In this document: in pieces, positions 59,913 to 64,000 of the stretch | How positions within the stretch are numbered: the stretch's first letter is position 1 | Layout: each line of letters opens with the position of its first letter | Origin: Salminus brasiliensis | Lineage: Eukaryota > Chordata > Actinopteri > Characiformes > Bryconidae | Direction: 5' to 3' | Assembly (NCBI RefSeq): GCF_030463535.1 | Contig: NC_132892.1 | Location: 30,524,936-30,588,935 of the forward strand | Length of the DNA: 64,000 nt | Translations under genes and position numbers: made by a program | The notes under the pieces: generated by a model | The model's input: only the letters and a program-made list of their open reading frames with translations | The model's database searches: none | What the model was told of the DNA's origin: nothing

Positions 59913-60290
59913 GTAAGTAAGGTAAGGCAAGACGACTGTAAGCACCCCTTCAATTCAGATATTGTAATATTCCAGTGAAGTACACTGAAGTTATGCAAAA
60001 CTATAGTCCATATTTATCGAAATATGATATTATTTATGTAAACAAAATAGTACAGATGTAATGTACCCTTCTCACCAACGATTGCTGTTGTTTATTCTTG
60101 TAAGAATGATTTCAGCCCTTAGATTACTGCTATAATACACAGTACACACAAATATATCATACCATTAATTATGCTTATTCATAACACATGACATCATCTT
60201 TTGATAAATACATTAATTAATAATAAAAAGACAGAAAAAAGTATATTACTGAACATAAATATACTCTTAATATTATAATTAAAACGACTG

Positions 60291-60445
60291 GAATCCAATC
60301 AGGATTGTTCATACCCTTATTACTGTGATTGACAGGTGTTTGAACCAATCGGCGTCCTGTATTGTCCCACCAACGGCCAATCGTTGGTCAAACTGAGCAG
60401 GTTCAGCTACGAGTCTGGGAGGGGAGGGACAGGCAGTTCTCCAGT
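60291..60445 (+). repeat. Unit 5, partial upstream copy of the promoter-like block
   Basis: Cut off at CAGTTCTCCAGTG like those of units 1 and 2. The GC box is damaged here (GGGGAGGGAC instead of GGGGGCGGGAC). Confidence 0.78.
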
Positions 60446-60780
60446 GATGTAGTATTAGTAGTAGATGTAGGAGTAGTTTTAGTAGTAGTAGTAGATGTAG
60501 TAGTAGATGTAGTATTTGTAGTAGTAGGAGTAGTTTTAGTAGTAATAGATGTAGTAGTAGTAGTAGATGTAGGAGTAGTTTTAGTAGTAATAGATGTAGT
60601 ATTAGTAGTAGATGGAGGAGTAGTAATAGTAGTAGTGGATGTAGTAGTAGTAGATGTAGTATTAGTAGTAGATGTAGGAGTAGTTTTAGTAGTAGTAGAT
60701 GTAGTAGTAGATGTAGTATTTGTAGTAGTAGGAGTAGTTTTAGTAGTAATAGATGTAGTAGTAGTAGTAGTAGATGTAGC
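60446..60780. repeat. TAG-trinucleotide array, unit 5 array 1
   Basis: Same position and variants as in unit 2, including GTAGTATTTGTAG, but shorter. The spacer 60781-61102 that follows shows no gene. Confidence 0.93.
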
Positions 60781-61102
60781 CTTCTTACTTTGTAGTTTTT
60801 CTATTATTTTACTATCATTTAGTCTTAGTCTTAGTCTTAGTACTTAATGAAATATCCTGAACTGGACGACATCTGGTGGACCCTTCTCTTTGGCTCTTTC
60901 ATTAATTATGCATATTCCTACCTCAACTGTTTAAACGTGCTCTCTTTGTGCATTTAATCTAAAATATAACACATGACATCATCTTTTGATAAATACATTA
61001 ATGAATATTAAAAAGATTTTTAAAAATAATACATGATAAAAAGACAGAAAAAAAGTATATTACTGAACATAAATATATTCTTAATATTATAATTAAAACG
61101 AC

Positions 61103-61562
61103 TGGAATCCAATCAGGATACTTCATACCCTTATTACTGTGATTGACAGGTGTTTGAACCAATCGGCGTCCTGTATTGTCCCACCAACGGCCAATCGTTG
61201 GTCAAACTGAGCAGGTTCAGCTGCGGGTCTGGGGAGGAGGGGGCGGGACAGGCAGTTCTCCAGTGTTTTGTAATTAGTCTGCGGTAGACATTTAAAACTA
61301 CTGCGGTCATTTAGCACTCGTTGTTCCCTGTTGGTCCTTTAAAAATCTCAAATCCCTCGTTTGAAGCCAACACGGCAGCTCTGATGATCTGTAAACCATA
61401 CCCCTCACCAACTACCTGGTGAAATGAGCTGAAGATCAGCGAATGAACGCAGCGGGTCACGAGCCGGAGTCTCCGTTTTTAAATGAAAACGCTCGCGAGT
61501 TCAGTTCTGAGGTAAACCGTTGAGAACCGTTGGAGCTCCGAGCTTCGCTTAGGCTCTTTCAG
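61103..61562 (+). promoter_or_regulatory. Promoter-like CCAAT/GC-box block ending in a splice donor, unit 5
   Basis: Complete fifth copy with donor GT at 61563; its presence shows that the tandem array continues beyond the window. The intron-like spacer 61563-61913 follows. Confidence 0.55.
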
Positions 61563-61913
61563 GTGAGACCAGTGTGTTTAATAACCCTCAATATTTACTC
61601 ATATTTAATGTAGAGTTCAGCTGTTTGTGCTGCTTTTTACACAGTAACATTGGTTGAGACTGGATATGTAGAAATACTCAAGTATTTGAACTGTTTAACG
61701 GGCTTATAAGTTACAGCTCTGTTCAGAAATCGTCAAGTAAACACAGATTTAGGAGCTGCTGGTGTTAAATATTAAACCCACACAGATTAAGACTAATGAA
61801 ACTATATATTATCATGTTTATTGAGGGAAAATCCAATGTTCAAATTAGCTCACTACAATTTCCTAATTTAACCACATTCCTCAACGACTTCTCATCAGTC
61901 TGTTCCCACTGGG

Positions 61914-62457
61914 GTAGATGTAGTAGATGTAGTAGTAGGAGTAGTAGGAGTAGATGTAGTATTAGTGGTTGACAGTAGATGTAGCTAAGAGTAGTAGTAG
62001 ATGTAGTAGTAGATGTAGTTTTAGTAGTAGATGTAGGAGTAGTTTTAGTAGTATTAGTAGGAGTAGTTTTAGTAGGAGTAGATGTAGTAGTAGGAGTAGT
62101 TTTAGTAGGAGTAGATGTAGTATTAGTAGGAGTAGTTTTAGTAGGAGTAGATGTAGTAGTAGGAGTAGTTTTAGTAGGAGTAGATGTAGTATTAGTAGGA
62201 GTAGTTTTAGTAGGAGTAGATGTAGTAGTAGGAGTAGTTTTAGTAGGAGTAGATGTAGTAGTAGGAGTAGTTTTAGTAGGAGTAGATGTAGTATTAGTAG
62301 GAGTAGTTTTAGTAGGAGTAGATGTAGTAGTAGGAGTAGTTTTAGTAGGAGTAGATGTAGTATTAGTAGTAGTAGTTTTAGTAGGAGTAGATGTAGTAGT
62401 AGGAGTAGTTTTAGTAGGAGTAGATGTAGTATTAGTAGTAGTGGATGTAGTAGTAGT
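61914..62457. repeat. TAG array with regular 33-bp higher-order unit, unit 5
   Basis: From about 62050 to 62440 the array is a very even series of 33-bp monomers containing GTAGTTTTAGTAGGAGTAG; many alternate in pairs that differ by GTAGTAG versus GTATTAG. It is much more uniform than the arrays of other units, suggesting recent expansion. It is cut at 62457/62458 by a LINE. Confidence 0.92.
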
Positions 62458-64000
62458 CCCTTCATCTCCTCTATCATAAACAGCTCTTTGTCGTCAGGTC
62501 AGGTACCATCGGCCTTCAAGTCTGCCAGAGTCGTGCCCATCCTAAAGAAACCAACTCTAGACAGCTTGGACATCGGCAACTACAGACCTATCTCTCTTCT
62601 CTCTTTCCTCTCAAAGATTCTCGAACGTTCCCACTACAACCAACTGTCTCTCTTTCTCACTCTGAACAATCTTCAGGACCCCCACCAGTCTGGCTTCAAA
62701 GCTGCACACTCTACTGAAACTGCTCTCATTGCAGTTACAGAGAAGCTCCATGCAGCTAAAGCTGCCAGACTGTCCTCGGTTCTGATCCTTCTTGACCTCT
62801 CCGCAGCTTTTGACACAGTGGACCACAAGATCCTCCTGTCTATCCTTGCCGGTCTTGGATTTGCTGGCTCTGCATGGCAATGGTTTGCATCATACCTGCA
62901 GGGACGCTCATACCAGGTAACATGGCAGGGCGACACGTCCGCTCCTTGTAGTCTCTCCACTGGCGTTCCACAAGGCTCGGTTTTTGGTCCATTTCTTTTC
63001 TCACTCTACACTCGCTCTCTTGGTAAAGTGATATCCTCTCATGGATTCTCTTACCACTGTTACGCCGACGACACTCAACTCATGCTCTCTTTCCCACCGT
63101 CTGACACACAGGTTTCTGCCCGTATCTCAGCATGCCTCGCCGACGTCTCTTCTTGGATGGCGGCTCACCACCTCAAACTCAACCCCAGCAAGACGGAGCT
63201 GCTGTACATCCCGGGAACTGCTGGACCAAAAAACTATCTTGCCATCACCTTTGAGAACTCACTGGTCACTCCTTCTACTGAAGCCCGCAGCCTTGGTGTA
63301 GTCATGGATGATCAGTTATCGTTCTCAAGTCATGTTGCAAACGTAACTCGGTCCTGCAGATTTCTCCTGTACAACATCCGGAGAATTCGACCCTTCCTCT
63401 CTAGAGAGGCCACCCAGGTGCTTGTTCAGTCTCTCATCACTTCCAGACTTGACTACTGCAACTCTCTTCTGGCTGGTCTCCCTCTGCTCACCATCAGGTC
63501 CCTGCAACTCATCCAGAATGCAGCGGCACGGGTCGTCTTCAGTGTCCCAAAATTTAGCCATGTCACTCCACTGCTGCGTTCTCTCCACTGGCTTCCTGTA
63601 GCTGCCCGCATCAGATTTAAAACCCTGATGCTGGCCTACAAAGCCAAGAACGGACCAGCCCCTCCGTATCTGATGGCAATGGTCAAAAGCCGATCCGCAC
63701 CAAGAGCCCTTCGAGCTTCAAGTACGGCTCGGCTCGACCCGCCATCCCTCAAAATCCTCGGAAGACAAGCGTCCAGGCTTTTTTCTGTCCTGGCACCAAA
63801 GTGGTGGAACGAGCTGCCCCTGGGTGTCTGAACGGCCAAGTCGCTCGCTGTCTTCAAACCCAGACTGAAGACCCACCTCTTCAGAGAGTACTTGGACGAA
63901 TAGTTCTATGGTCGCCTTATTGTCTTGTGTTTAGTAATGTCTAAGCTTGGAGGTATCTTTTGAATTATTAGCCTATTCAAACTAGCTAAGGTTTTCTTGG
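62458..64000 (+). mobile_element. 5'-truncated L2-like LINE (reverse transcriptase)
   Basis: The frame 62458-63831 encodes the C-terminal part of a non-LTR reverse transcriptase. It has NYRPISLL, LDLSAAFDTVDH (motif A), GVPQGSVFGP (motif B), YADDTQLM (catalytic Asp pair), then the RLDYCNSLLAG and LHWLPVAARIRFK segments usual in L2/CR1-clade elements of fish. A TGA at 63829-63831 interrupts the frame, which would otherwise continue in frame for 23 codons (FKPRLKTHLFREYL) to a TAG at 63901-63903. TGA for CGA fits CpG decay. The endonuclease and the N-terminal part are missing, so this copy cannot move on its own. The 3' UTR runs to the window end. Confidence 0.88.

Noticed and set aside
61962-62477. 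Leu-rich minus-strand frame with an 11-residue period, resembling a leucine-rich repeat
   Set aside because: Antisense of the 33-bp TAG array; no LRR consensus (LxxLxLxxN) is present.

Overview
This is nuclear DNA of a bony fish, almost certainly a teleost. It has GT-AG introns, DIRS-type, L2-type and Ty3/Gypsy-type retroelement fragments of the kinds common in fish genomes, abundant simple repeats, and genes of the AIG1/GIMAP GTPase family, which is strongly expanded in teleosts. I cannot name the species.

The window is a head-to-tail tandem array of one unit of about 15 kb. The same promoter-like landmark recurs at about 1028, 16050, 31590, 46501 and 61103, giving periods of roughly 15.0, 15.5, 14.9 and 14.6 kb. 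Units 1 to 4 are complete; unit 5 is only entered and is interrupted by a 5'-truncated L2-like LINE (62458 to the window end).

Each complete unit has one minus-strand gene (6710-14364, 21586-30724, 35946-45677, 52316-59448). The separate long open frames in each unit join into one six-exon reading frame when GT-AG introns are applied. Predicted layout: short Arg/Pro-rich leader (exons 1-2); degenerate AIG1 G domain plus an 8-residue Thr/Ser/Glu/Gln tandem repeat (exon 3); 20-residue linker (exon 4); second degenerate AIG1 domain (exon 5); and a canonical AIG1 G domain with P-loop GKTGNGKS, a long charged coiled coil and a C-terminal CVIA that fits a CaaX prenylation box (exon 6). Three AIG1 domains recall GIMAP8. 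All five introns are phase 1. Predicted lengths are about 1795, 1381 and 1136 aa in units 2, 3 and 4. Unit 1 has a one-base frameshift in exon 5.

The gene-free part of each unit (about 6-7 kb) lies between the 3' end of the gene and the next unit. It holds a CCAAT/GC-box promoter-like block ending in a plus-strand splice donor, one or more large TAG-trinucleotide arrays, a second diverged copy of the donor block (missing in unit 3), a CRE-like palindrome, a possible tRNA-derived SINE scar and a deleted DIRS-like element just past the gene stop. A TATA box lies upstream of exon 1, and a CTCF-like site follows, next to a perfect plus-strand splice donor.

The units have exchanged sequence: different segments group the four copies in three incompatible ways. 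Most variation between paralogs is in the exon 3 repeat (about 4 to 86 copies). Unit 3 carries a Gypsy-like LTR with an internal 25-bp minisatellite in intron 1, and unit 4 carries a 193-bp insertion with a CTTGA-type tail.
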